Of a DNA stretch of 55,299 nucleotides, positions 8,445-16,576 are shown piece after piece. Source of the stretch: Pelomonas sp. KK5 (GTDB lineage Bacteria; Pseudomonadota; Gammaproteobacteria; Burkholderiales; Burkholderiaceae_C); NCBI RefSeq assembly GCF_001984095.1, contig NZ_LYVQ01000007.1, positions 1 to 55,299 of the forward strand, in the 5' to 3' direction. A model generated the notes under the pieces. That model had not been told where the DNA came from, made no database searches, and worked only from the letters and a program-made list of their open reading frames with translations. The position numbers and the translations under genes were made by a program. Position 1 is the stretch's first letter. Each line of letters begins with the position of its first letter.

Positions 8445-10235
8445 TCATGCGGCGGCCCTCCGCACCGGCAGGTCGCGGCAGGCATGGCCCGCCTGCGTGG
8501 TCTGCAGGAGGAACTTCTGCATGTCCCAGGCCCCGGTCGGACAGCGCTCGGCGCACAGGCCGCAGTGCAGGCAGACGTCCTCGTCCTTGACCATCACGCG
8601 GGCCGTCTTCAGCGGCGCGCTGACGTAGAGATCCTGGGTCTCGTTGAGCGCCGGCGCCTTCAGCATCTGGCGCAGCGCCGGCTCGTCGGCATTGCCGGTG
8701 AAGGTGATGCAGTCCATCGGGCAGATGTCCACACAGGCATCGCATTCGATGCAGGCCTTTTCGCTGAACACGGTCTGCACGTCGCAGTTCAGGCAGCGCC
8801 GCGCCTCGTGGATCGCGGTGGCCGTGTCGAAACCCAGCTCCACCTCTACCTTGATGCTGGCCAGCGCCTTCTCGGCCGCGGCCCAGGGCACCTTGTGGCG
8901 CAGCTCGTTGGTGGGGCCGTTGTCGTAGCTCCACTCGTGGATGCCCATCTTTTGCGAGATCAGGTTCACATGCGGCGGCGGGCGCTTGGTGACCGGCTCA
9001 CCGTGCAGGTAGCGGTCTATCGAGACGGCAGCCTCGTGCCCATGGGCGACGGCGCTGATGATGTTCTTCGGGCCGAAGGCCGCGTCGCCGCCGAAGAAGA
9101 CCTCGGGCCGGCTGGACTGGAAGCTCTGCGCGTCGAGCACCGGCAGGCCGGTCCTGGCGTCGAAGGCGATGCCGGCGTCGGCCTCGATCCAGGGGAAGGC
9201 GTTCTCCTGGCCGACGGCGAGCAGCACCTGGTCGCAGGGGATCGTGATTTCATCACCCTGCGTCACGCGCTTGAAGCGCATGCCGGTCAGTCGACCTTGG
9301 CCGTCATGTTCGAAGGCCAGCGGCACATGGAAGTCGAGGATCGGGATGCCTTCGTGCTCCGCGTCCTCCTTCTCCCAGGGCGAGGCCTTCATCTGCGCAT
9401 AGCCGCTGCGCACGGCCACGGTGACCGACTCGGCGCCGAGCCGCCGCGACGAGCGGCAGCAGTCCATCGCCGTGTTGCCGCCGCCCAGCACGATCACGCG
9501 CGGCTTGACGGAAGTGACATGGCCGAAGGAGACGCTGGCCAGCCAGTCGATGCCGATGTGGATATCGGCCGCGGCTTCGCGCCGGCCGGGCAGGTCCAGG
9601 TCGCGCCCGCGCGGCGCGCCGCAGCCGACGAAGACCGCGTCATAGCCCTCGCCCAGCAGCGCCTTCATCGAGGCGATCCGCTGCCCGGCGCGGAACTCCA
9701 CGCCGAGGCCGAGGATGTAGCCGCACTCCTCGTCGATCACCCGCTCCGGCAGGCGGAATCGCGGGATCTGCGTGCGGATGAAGCCGCCCGCCTTGGCCTC
9801 GCCGTCGAACACGGTGACCGCATAGCCCTGCACCGCCAGATCCCGTGCGACGGCCAGCGAGGCCGGCCCGGCGCCGACGCAGGCCACGCGCCTGCCGTTC
9901 TTCGCCAAGGGCGTGGGCAGCATCGCGCGCAGCTGCTCGGTCTTGTTGTCGGCTGCCACGCGCTTGAGCCGGCAGATCGCCACGGCTTCCGGCTTCTCGG
10001 CGTTCTTCTCCTCCACCCGCCCGCGCCGGCAGGCCGGCTCGCAGGGCCGGTCGCAGGTGCGGCCGAGGATGCCGGGGAAGACGTTGGAGACCCAGTTCAC
10101 CATGTACGCCTCGTCATGGCGGCCCTGGGCGATCAGGCGGATGTATTCGGGGACTGGCGTGTGGGCCGGACAGGCCCACTGGCAATCGACGACCTTGTGG
10201 AAGTAGGCCGGATTCGCGGTATCGCTACGCTGCAC
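8445..10235 (-). CDS. korC: KorC-like NAD(P)H:ferredoxin-type flavoprotein with Fe-S domains
   Basis: A 596-residue flavoprotein of the glutamate-synthase small-subunit type. An N-terminal Fe-S module (Cys18, Cys22, Cys61, Cys65, Cys69) is followed by an FAD site GAGPAS (121-126), an NAD(P) site GGGNTA (251-256) and a GGDAAFG flavin motif near 382. A C-terminal bis-[4Fe-4S] ferredoxin domain follows (Cys495/498/501/505 and Cys555/558/561/565). In Azoarcus evansii such a KorC makes the KorAB core a 2-oxoglutarate:NADP+ oxidoreductase. The start is GTG with AAGGAG eight bases before it. It is the first gene of the unit. Confidence 0.85.
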   Translation of the reverse strand: MQRSDTANPAYFHKVVDCQWACPAHTPVPEYIRLIAQGRHDEAYMVNWVSNVFPGILGRTCDRPCEPACRRGRVEEKNAEKPEAVAICRLKRVAADNKTEQLRAMLPTPLAKNGRRVACVGAGPASLAVARDLAVQGYAVTVFDGEAKAGGFIRTQIPRFRLPERVIDEECGYILGLGVEFRAGQRIASMKALLGEGYDAVFVGCGAPRGRDLDLPGRREAAADIHIGIDWLASVSFGHVTSVKPRVIVLGGGNTAMDCCRSSRRLGAESVTVAVRSGYAQMKASPWEKEDAEHEGIPILDFHVPLAFEHDGQGRLTGMRFKRVTQGDEITIPCDQVLLAVGQENAFPWIEADAGIAFDARTGLPVLDAQSFQSSRPEVFFGGDAAFGPKNIISAVAHGHEAAVSIDRYLHGEPVTKRPPPHVNLISQKMGIHEWSYDNGPTNELRHKVPWAAAEKALASIKVEVELGFDTATAIHEARRCLNCDVQTVFSEKACIECDACVDICPMDCITFTGNADEPALRQMLKAPALNETQDLYVSAPLKTARVMVKDEDVCLHCGLCAERCPTGAWDMQKFLLQTTQAGHACRDLPVRRAAA

Positions 10236-10327
10236 TGAACTGTCTCCTTCGCCAGCCTCGTGGGGCCAGGTCTTCGGTCCAGTCTACGCCTGCGGGAGGC
10301 GCCTCGGCGAGCCCCGGGCAAACCCCG

Positions 10328-11404
10328 TCAGCCGCCCGGCAAGACGCCCAGCACCTCCCGTCGCCACACCGGCGGCAGTTGCTTGGCCTCCCAGGCCCAG
10401 ACGGCGGGCTTCACCGCGCGGGTGCTGCGGTACTGGGCGGTGTCGAGCAGGCCGCGGCGCACCTCGTCGCTCAGGGCCAGCTGCTCGATGCGGATCGGCC
10501 GCGCGCGGCCGCGGGCGAGGTTCAGCTGGCCGGCGTCGCTGAAGATGTATTCGCGGGCCAGCCGCGCGGCGTTCGGGTGCGGCGCGTGCGGATTGATGAT
10601 CGGCGTGTAGCCGCTGGTGATCGAGCCGTCGGCCGGGATCAGCACCTCGAAGTCCGCCGCCGCCGCACGCCCCAGCCGCTCGCGCATCGTCAGCGCGAGG
10701 AAGTCCCACATCAGGTAGACGTCCACGTCCTCGCCGTCCTTGATGCGCTGAAATGTCGGGTTATGTGAGCGGAGTCTGCCGGCGCGGGCCAGGCGGGCGA
10801 ACTGCCCCAGGGCCGGCTGCAGCTGGGTCTCGCCGCCGCCCAGCGCCACGGCCGCGGCCAGCACGGCGGCATTGGCCTGGGCCGAGGTGCCCACCGCGCC
10901 GACCAGGACGGTCAGGCTGCCGTCGAACAGCGCGCGCCAGTCGCGTGGCGGCCGGGCGACGCGGCGCTTGTCGACCATGAAGGCCAGGGTGCCGGTGTAG
11001 GCCAGCGCCCAGTAGCCGTCCTCGTCCTTGGCCCAGCCGGGGATCTGCGCCCAGGGCGCGGGCTTCAGCGGCAGGCTGGCGCCGCGGCCGCGCGCCACCG
11101 CCGCGTATTCGTAGCCCACGTCGCCGATGTCCACCGTGCCGGCGCGGCCCTCGCGGGCCATGCGCTCGATCTCCTCGGCGCTGCCCATGTTGGTGTCGCT
11201 GTGCTGCAGGCCGTAGAGCCGCTTCAGGTCAGCCCAGGTCTGGCCCCAGTTGGCCCAGCTGTCGGGCATGCCGACGCTGACGAGGCTGCCTTCCGCCCGC
11301 GCGGCCGCGGCCAGCCCGGCGCTGATGCCGGGCACCTGCTGGGCGACCCCCGGGTCGGTGGCCAGGGCGGCGCCCACGGTGAGGGCGAAGTCGCGGCGGT
11401 TCAT
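10328..11404 (-). CDS. Orphan ABC-type periplasmic binding protein (iron/polyamine class)
   Basis: A 358-residue extracellular solute-binding protein. It starts with a twin-arginine-like MNRRDFALTVGAAL leader, then shows the type-2 periplasmic fold: LVSVGMPDSWANWG near the start, a DIGDVGYEYA segment and an ANAAVLAAAVALGGG hinge. No permease or ATPase gene is adjacent, so its transporter must be encoded elsewhere or it works as a receptor. The ligand is unknown. It lies upstream of, and in the same direction as, korC with 92 bases between. Confidence 0.8.
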   Translation of the reverse strand: MNRRDFALTVGAALATDPGVAQQVPGISAGLAAAARAEGSLVSVGMPDSWANWGQTWADLKRLYGLQHSDTNMGSAEEIERMAREGRAGTVDIGDVGYEYAAVARGRGASLPLKPAPWAQIPGWAKDEDGYWALAYTGTLAFMVDKRRVARPPRDWRALFDGSLTVLVGAVGTSAQANAAVLAAAVALGGGETQLQPALGQFARLARAGRLRSHNPTFQRIKDGEDVDVYLMWDFLALTMRERLGRAAAADFEVLIPADGSITSGYTPIINPHAPHPNAARLAREYIFSDAGQLNLARGRARPIRIEQLALSDEVRRGLLDTAQYRSTRAVKPAVWAWEAKQLPPVWRREVLGVLPGG

Positions 11405-11459
11405 CGAAGCCGATTGTGTGCCTCACGGGACCTTAAGCTTCAAACCCGATAATGCAGGG

Positions 11460-12005
11460 ATGTCAAAGTTCCCTGCTGCCGCCGGGCTGGCCCTGCTGCT
11501 GGCCGGCTGCATGTCCAACCCGCTCGCGCCGGCGCCCAAGGCGGTCTACCAGAGCGAGCGCTTCCAGTCCGACGAGACCTTCTCGCGCCTGTTCGACAGC
11601 AGCGTGGAGGACACCTGCGAGGCCGCGCGCCGCGCGCTGCTGAGCCAGGGCTACATCATCAACGCCTCGGCCACCGGCCAGATCACCGGCAGCAAGCGCT
11701 TCCAGCCCAATGGCGAGGACCATGTGGAGATCAACTTCACCGTGGTCTGCGTGCCCGACGGCAAGGGCAACGCGGTGTCCACCGCCTATGTGTCCGCGCA
11801 GCAGGACCGTTATGTGATCAAGCGCAGCGCCAATTCGGCCAGCGTGGGCGTGGGCGCGATCGGCTCGATCTCGGTGCCGCTGTCGTCCTCGCAGGACTCG
11901 CTGGTCAAGGTGGCCTCGGAGACGATCCCGGCCGGCGAGTTCTATGACCGCTTCTTCGCGCTGATGTCGAGGATGCTCAAGGAGCAGTTGAGCGACAAGG
12001 GCTAG
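11460..12005 (+). CDS. DUF2242 lipoprotein
   Basis: A 181-residue lipoprotein. A short signal ends in the lipobox LAGC with Cys17 as the lipidated residue. The mature part has the DUF2242 look, including SRLFDSSVEDTCEAARRALL and a repeated beta-strand body. Residue 19 is Asn rather than Asp at +2, so outer-membrane sorting is likely. The start at 11460 is chosen because it gives a proper lipoprotein signal. The divergent neighbour is the orphan binding protein, 55 bases away. The function is unknown. Confidence 0.85.
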   Translation: MSKFPAAAGLALLLAGCMSNPLAPAPKAVYQSERFQSDETFSRLFDSSVEDTCEAARRALLSQGYIINASATGQITGSKRFQPNGEDHVEINFTVVCVPDGKGNAVSTAYVSAQQDRYVIKRSANSASVGVGAIGSISVPLSSSQDSLVKVASETIPAGEFYDRFFALMSRMLKEQLSDKG

Positions 12006-12030
12006 GGTCTGTCCGTAGTGTGAACAGGCC

Positions 12031-13344
12031 CTAGTGCCGCTGCGGCGGCGCCTCGGCCGCCTCCGCCGCGCGCTGCAGCAGCAACTGCTGTTCGCGCACA
12101 TTGCGGGTCAGCGCCGCGGCCCGCTCGAATTCGATCTTCGCCTCGGGCAGCCGCCCCAGCTTCAGCAGCAGGTCGCCGCGCACGCTGGGCAGCCAGTGGT
12201 AGCCCTTGAGCTGGGGCAGGGCCATCAGCTCGTCCACCAGCGGCAGCGCCTGGGCCGGGCCGTAGGCCATGCCGATGGCCACCGCGCGGTTCAGCTCGAC
12301 CACCGGCGAGGGCCGCAGCTGGGCCAGCGCGTCGTAGAGCGCGACGATCAGCGGCCAGTCGGTGTCCCCGGGCAGCCGGGCGCGGGCGTGGCAGGCGGCG
12401 ATTGCCGCCTGCAGCGCATAGTTGCCCAGCGATGCGCCTCTCGCGGCCAGCAGCTGCTGGGCCTTCCCTAACGCCGAGAGTCCACGGCGGATCAGCAGCT
12501 GGTCCCAGCGTGAGCGGTCCTGCTCCAGCAGCAGCACCGGCCGGCCCTGCGCATCGGTACGGGCGGCGGTGCGGGAGGCCTGGATCTCCATCAGCGCCAC
12601 CAGGCCCAGCACCTCGGGCTCCTCGGGCGTCAGGCCGGCCAGGATGCGGCCCAGGCGCAGCGCCTCGTCGCACAGGGCCGGGCGCATCCAGTCCTCGCCG
12701 GCGGTGGCCGAGTAGCCCTCGTTGAAGATCAGGTAGATCACCTCCAGCACCGAGTCCAGGCGCTCGGCGCGTTCGGCCTCGACCGGCACCTCGAAGGGCA
12801 CGCCGGCGGCGGTCAGGCTGCGCTTGGCGCGGACGATGCGCTGGGCGATCGTCGGCTCCGGCGCGAGGAAGGCGCGGGCGATCTCGTCGGTGGACAGGCC
12901 GCCCAGCAGCCGCAGCGTCAGCGCCACCCGGGCCTCGGTGGAGAGCACCGGATGGCAGGCGGTGAAGATCAGCCGCAGCAGGTCGTCGCCGATGGTGTCC
13001 TGCCGCGCGGCGTCCAGCGCATCGACGAAGTCCGGCTGCACATGGGCGCCGAGCGCCTCCATGTCGCCGACCAGTTCCTCTTCCTTGCGCGCGTGCAGCG
13101 CATGCTGGCGCAGGCGGTCGAGGGCCTTGTTCTTGGCGGCGGTCATCAGCCAGGCCCCGCAATTGGCCGGGATGCCGTCGCGCGGCCAGGTCTCCAGCGC
13201 GGCGACCAGGGCATCCTGCGCCAGTTCCTCGGCCAGGCCCACGTCGCGCACCAGCCGGGCCACGCCGGCGATGATCTTGGCCGACTCGATCCGCCACGCG
13301 GCGGCGATGCGGCGGTCGATCTCATCACGGGGCACCGTCGACAT
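12031..13344 (-). CDS. ECF42-type RNA polymerase sigma factor with TPR-like C-terminal extension
   Basis: A 437-residue sigma-70 family protein. Region 2 lies at about 20-85 (GLAEELAQDALVAALETWP, AWLMTAAKNKALDRLR) and region 4 at about 120-175. A roughly 250-residue DUF6596/TPR-like C-terminal extension follows (LNRAVAIGMAYGPAQAL). That architecture defines the ECF42 group, in which the extension, not an anti-sigma factor, controls activity, and whose genes sit beside YciI/DGPF genes. Here it closes a run of YciI, SRPBCC and two VOC genes on the same strand, only 6 bases after the last of them. Confidence 0.93.
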   Translation of the reverse strand: MSTVPRDEIDRRIAAAWRIESAKIIAGVARLVRDVGLAEELAQDALVAALETWPRDGIPANCGAWLMTAAKNKALDRLRQHALHARKEEELVGDMEALGAHVQPDFVDALDAARQDTIGDDLLRLIFTACHPVLSTEARVALTLRLLGGLSTDEIARAFLAPEPTIAQRIVRAKRSLTAAGVPFEVPVEAERAERLDSVLEVIYLIFNEGYSATAGEDWMRPALCDEALRLGRILAGLTPEEPEVLGLVALMEIQASRTAARTDAQGRPVLLLEQDRSRWDQLLIRRGLSALGKAQQLLAARGASLGNYALQAAIAACHARARLPGDTDWPLIVALYDALAQLRPSPVVELNRAVAIGMAYGPAQALPLVDELMALPQLKGYHWLPSVRGDLLLKLGRLPEAKIEFERAAALTRNVREQQLLLQRAAEAAEAPPQRH

Positions 13345-13350
13345 GACGCG

Positions 13351-13758
13351 TTATTCCTGCGGAGGCATGCCGCTCATGTGGACGAGTTCCCACTTGTGCC
13401 CGTCCAGGTCCTCGTAGCCGTGCGAGTACATGAAGCCGTGGTCCTGCGGCTCGGGCTGGGCGGTGCCGCCGGCGGCCACGGCCTTGGCGACGAGGCTGTC
13501 CACCTCCTCGCGGCTGTCGCAGGACAGGCAGGTCAGCACCTCCACGCTCTCGTGGGCGTTGACGATGGTCTTCTTCGTGAAGGTCGCGAAGAAGGGCTCG
13601 GTGAGCAGCATCGCGAACAGGTTCTCGCCCAGCATCAGGCAGGCGCCCTGGTCGTTGCTGAACTGCGGGTTGAACTGATAGCCCAGCGACTCGAAGAAGG
13701 CGCGCGAGCGCTTCATGTCCTTGATGGGCAGGTTGACGAAGATCTGCTGGTGGCTCAT
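13351..13758 (-). CDS. VOC-family (glyoxalase/dioxygenase fold) protein
   Basis: A 135-residue single-domain vicinal-oxygen-chelate protein. It opens MSHQQIFVNLPIKDMKRS and has paired beta-alpha-beta modules, with LGYQFNPQFSN and a C-terminal YEDLDGHKWELVHM carrying the likely metal Glu. Such proteins may bind metal and thiol adducts or antibiotics; the substrate is unknown. It stops 6 bases before the sigma factor gene starts and sits 7 bases after the next VOC gene. Confidence 0.9.
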   Translation of the reverse strand: MSHQQIFVNLPIKDMKRSRAFFESLGYQFNPQFSNDQGACLMLGENLFAMLLTEPFFATFTKKTIVNAHESVEVLTCLSCDSREEVDSLVAKAVAAGGTAQPEPQDHGFMYSHGYEDLDGHKWELVHMSGMPPQE

Positions 13759-13765
13759 GGCTTGC

Positions 13766-14167
13766 TTACTCCGGATTGAATTGATGCGGCTGCACGAGGT
13801 TGATGAGGTTGCCGCAGCCGTCCTCGAACAGCACGGCGGTGATCGGGCCCATCGCGCGCGGCTCGCCGCGCACGGTGACGCCGGCGGCGCGCAGCCGGGC
13901 GACCTCGCTGGCGATGTCGGTGGTGATGAAGGCGGTGGCCGGGATGCCGGCGTCGAACAGCGCCTGCTGGTAGGCGGCCGAGGGCGGGAAGCCCAGCGGC
14001 TCCAGCACCAGCTCCACGCCGTTGATGCCGTCGGGCGAGCTGACGGTGAGCCAGCGGTACTCGCCCATCGGGATGTCGGCCATCTTGGTGAAGCCGAGCT
14101 TGGCCGTGTAGATCTCCAGCGCCTGCGCCTGGTCCTTCACGGTGACGCTGATGAACTTGAGCTGCAT
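13766..14167 (-). CDS. VOC-family protein, second copy
   Basis: A 133-residue vicinal-oxygen-chelate protein, starting MQLKFISVTVKDQAQALE, with GVELVLEPLGFPPS in the middle and VLFEDGCGNLINLVQ at the C-terminus. It is clearly diverged from its neighbour and is not a recent duplicate. AAAGGAG lies just before the start. It forms part of the sigma-factor-linked run. Confidence 0.9.
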   Translation of the reverse strand: MQLKFISVTVKDQAQALEIYTAKLGFTKMADIPMGEYRWLTVSSPDGINGVELVLEPLGFPPSAAYQQALFDAGIPATAFITTDIASEVARLRAAGVTVRGEPRAMGPITAVLFEDGCGNLINLVQPHQFNPE

Positions 14168-14187
14168 GGTGGCAAGTCTCCTTTCGT

Positions 14188-14718
14188 TTACTTGGCGGAC
14201 TCGGCCGCGGCCTTCAGGTTGGCCAGGCCGGCCTCGAAGTCGGGCCCGACCATGCGGTCCATGCCGACGATGGTGTCCATCAGCTTGGTCATGTAGGGCG
14301 CCGGGCCGCTCATTGACCAGGTCACGCGGGTGCCGCCGCCTTCGGGCGCCAGCGTGAACAGCGCCAGGTTGTGCGCCTCCATCGGCTTGGTGAAGTCGAG
14401 CTTGAAGGCGACGCGGCTGGCGGGCACGCTTTCCGCGATTTCCATGCTGCCCTCGCCGGTCTCCTTGCCGACCCAGGCGTAGCGGGCGCCGGGGCCGCTG
14501 GCGGGGCCGGTGTAGGTGAGGGCGGCCGTGGGCTCCTTGCGCAGCCAGGGGTTCCAGGTGTTGAAGGCCTTGAGGTCGGCGATCAGCGGGTAGACCTTGT
14601 CGGGCGACGCCTGGATGAGGGCGCTGCGCTCGAGCTTGAAGCTGTCGGGCTTGGTCGCGGCATAGATCAGCACGCAGGCGATCAGGGCCAGCAGGATCAG
14701 GGCAATGGTCTTGAACAT
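14188..14718 (-). CDS. Membrane-anchored SRPBCC (START-like) family protein
   Basis: A 176-residue protein. An N-terminal transmembrane helix (about residues 3-22) precedes an SRPBCC ligand-binding domain with ALIQASPDKVYPLIADL and FNTWNPW, as in polyketide-cyclase-like proteins. The start at 14718 is preferred because the longer frame would run into the upstream YciI gene. The helical-grip pocket suggests binding of a small hydrophobic ligand. The function is unknown; linkage to the ECF42 sigma factor suggests a stress response. Confidence 0.88.
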   Translation of the reverse strand: MFKTIALILLALIACVLIYAATKPDSFKLERSALIQASPDKVYPLIADLKAFNTWNPWLRKEPTAALTYTGPASGPGARYAWVGKETGEGSMEIAESVPASRVAFKLDFTKPMEAHNLALFTLAPEGGGTRVTWSMSGPAPYMTKLMDTIVGMDRMVGPDFEAGLANLKAAAESAK

Positions 14719-14753
14719 CGTGGGTCCTTTGTTGCTTGTTGGTTTGTCGTTCG

Positions 14754-15149
14754 TCAGCCTTTGTGGAGCACGCCGCCGGGCTCGAAGTCCTCGTTCTCGT
14801 ACAGCGGGCGCACCTCGATCTCGCACTCGAAGCCCTTGCCGAACGGAGCCGGGAAGCGGCGCGCCCATTCCATCGCCTCGTCGCGCGAACGCACCTGGAT
14901 CAGCGTGTAGCCGGCCAGCAGTTCCTTGGTCTCGGCGAAGGGGCCGTCGATGACGCTGCGGCCGCCGTCCCGGCCGTAGCGGATGCGCCAGCCCTGGCTG
15001 CTGGGCCTCAGGCCGTTGGCGTCCAGCAGCACACCGGCCCGGGCCAGTTCCTCGTGGAAGGCGCCCATCTCGGCCATCACCGTGTCGTCGTCGGGCAGCA
15101 CGCCGGCCTCGCTGACCGGGGTGCCCTTGACCATGATCATGAAGCGCAT
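14754..15149 (-). CDS. YciI/DGPF-family protein (first gene of ECF42 unit)
   Basis: A 131-residue protein of the YCII-related group that accompanies ECF42 sigma factors. It starts MRFMIMVKGTPVSEAG and has SVIDGPFAETKELLAGYTLI, the family's D-G-P-F motif. The biochemical function is unknown. AAGGAG lies upstream of the start, and a candidate ECF42 promoter lies at 15181-15210. The genes downstream on the same strand are SRPBCC, two VOC and the sigma factor, all closely spaced. Confidence 0.92.
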   Translation of the reverse strand: MRFMIMVKGTPVSEAGVLPDDDTVMAEMGAFHEELARAGVLLDANGLRPSSQGWRIRYGRDGGRSVIDGPFAETKELLAGYTLIQVRSRDEAMEWARRFPAPFGKGFECEIEVRPLYENEDFEPGGVLHKG

Positions 15150-15180
15150 GGTGTCTCTCCTTGTCGTGGGTCCATGCCGC

Positions 15181-15210
15181 TACGACGAACGGCGGCGACG
15201 AGGATCGACA
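15181..15210 (-). promoter_or_regulatory. Candidate ECF42-dependent promoter
   Basis: On the minus strand TGTCGA (15205-15210) is followed after 17 bases by CGTCGTA (15181-15187). The downstream gene begins at 15149. This matches the TGTCGA / CGTC type of ECF42 promoter as I remember it from published work, which I cannot check here. It lies in the 80-base gap between the two YciI genes and would drive YciI-SRPBCC-VOC-VOC-sigma as an autoregulated unit. Confidence 0.45.
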
Positions 15211-15229
15211 GGCGCGGCGCGGAATTTAT

Positions 15230-15577
15230 CTAGTCGTAGCAGGGGCCGACGGCCCGCACCTCGACCGTCGCCCACTCGGCCGCCGGGCAGCGCGCCGCGA
15301 TCTCCAGCGCCTGCTCGCGGCTGTCCACCTCCAGCAGGAAGAAGCCGCCGACCATCTCCTTGGCCTCGGCGAAGGGGCCGTCCAGGGTGGTGGCGCGGCC
15401 CTGGCGCACCTGCAGCCGCGTGGAAGGGGTGGAGAGCGAGTTGCTGGCCAGCAGCAGGCCCTGGGCCTGCAGCGCGGCGCCGAACTCGCCCATGCGGGCA
15501 TAGACCTCGTGGCCCTTGTCGAGGCCGCGCTCGGCGCGCTGGCCGACCGGTTCGTTGATCAGGAGCAGGTATTGCAT
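15230..15577 (-). CDS. YciI/DGPF-family protein, second copy
   Basis: A 115-residue YCII-related protein. It begins MQYLLLINEPVGQRAE and holds the signature TTLDGPFAEAKEMVGGFFL. It is only 4 bases downstream of the dienelactone hydrolase stop, so it is probably co-transcribed with that gene and separated from the first YciI gene by the candidate promoter. The role is unknown, but the genomic partnership with ECF42 is conserved. Confidence 0.92.
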   Translation of the reverse strand: MQYLLLINEPVGQRAERGLDKGHEVYARMGEFGAALQAQGLLLASNSLSTPSTRLQVRQGRATTLDGPFAEAKEMVGGFFLLEVDSREQALEIAARCPAAEWATVEVRAVGPCYD

Positions 15578-15581
15578 GGCG

Positions 15582-16475
15582 TCACGCTTTCAGCTTGTCC
15601 TTGAAGAAGGCGATCGTACGGTCCCAGGCCTGGCCGGCCGCGGCGGCGTCGAAGCGGGGCGTCGTGTCGTTGTTGAAGCCGTGCTGGACGCCGGGATAGG
15701 TGAAGGCCTGGTAGGCGACGTGATGGGCCTTCAGCGCCTGCTCGTAGGCGGGCCAGCCGGCGTTGATGCGTTCGTCGTCGCCGGCGTACTGGATCAACAG
15801 CGGGGCCTTGATCTTCGCCACGTCGGCGGCCGGCGGCTGGGCGCCGTAGAAGGGCACGCCGGCGGCCAGTTCCGGCACTTGCGTGGCGAGGTAGTTGACG
15901 ATGCCGCCGCCCCAGCAGAAGCCGACCACGCCGACGCGGCCGTTGCCCATCGGCACGCGCATCAGGTGGCGGGCCACGGCCAGCATGTCGGCGCGGGTCT
16001 TGGGTGCGTCGAGCTTGGCGAAGAGGTCGCGGGCCTTGTCCTCGTCGCCGGGGTAGCCGCCCAGCGGGGTCAATGCATCGGGGGCGACGGTGAGAAAACC
16101 GTCCAGCGCGAGGCGGCGGGTGATGTCCTCGATGTGCGGGTTGAGGCCGCGGTTCTCGTGGACCACCATCACCACCGGCAGCTTGCCCGCGGCGCCCTTG
16201 GGCCAGGCGACGTAGGCGTTGATCTTGCCGTTGCCCTCGGGCGAATCGATCTGCACGCGGTGGGTCGCCAGCCGGGCGTCGTCCGGCCTGACCTTCTGCG
16301 CGGCGGCGAACTGCGGGCTCAGCGCGGCCAGCAGGCCGGCCGCGCCGCCGACGGTGCCGGCAGCGTACTGCTGGGCCTGTTCGAGGAAGCCGCGGCGGCT
16401 CAGGTCGCCGTGGACGTAACGGTCGAACAGCTTCAGCACCTCGGGCCGGAAATCGGCGGCAGTCTGATGTGGCAT
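15582..16475 (-). CDS. Dienelactone hydrolase family protein, probably exported
   Basis: A 297-residue alpha/beta hydrolase. The triad is visible as Cys187 (GFCWGG), Asp233 or 234 (YAGDDE) and His265 (VQHGF), with Glu107 in HENRG. A twin-arginine-like SRRGFLEQA at 27-34 and a small-residue stretch (38-60) before the catalytic domain suggest Tat export. The family cleaves dienelactone-like esters; the true substrate is unknown. The gene heads the group that includes the ECF42-linked genes, with GGAGGAG before its start. Confidence 0.88.
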   Translation of the reverse strand: MPHQTAADFRPEVLKLFDRYVHGDLSRRGFLEQAQQYAAGTVGGAAGLLAALSPQFAAAQKVRPDDARLATHRVQIDSPEGNGKINAYVAWPKGAAGKLPVVMVVHENRGLNPHIEDITRRLALDGFLTVAPDALTPLGGYPGDEDKARDLFAKLDAPKTRADMLAVARHLMRVPMGNGRVGVVGFCWGGGIVNYLATQVPELAAGVPFYGAQPPAADVAKIKAPLLIQYAGDDERINAGWPAYEQALKAHHVAYQAFTYPGVQHGFNNDTTPRFDAAAAGQAWDRTIAFFKDKLKA

Positions 16476-16576
16476 GGCGGGCTCCTCCCTGGTCGGATCG
16501 ATCGATCAGGCCGGGATCTTCACGGCCTTGCGCCCGATGGTCAATCGGGGCAAGAGCCGTGCCGGGAGGAGCTCGG

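Noticed and set aside
8363-8485. A longer N-terminus for KorA
   Set aside because: It overlaps the end of korC and encodes Pro/Arg-rich sequence unlike the family; the ATG at 8362 has a good ribosome site.
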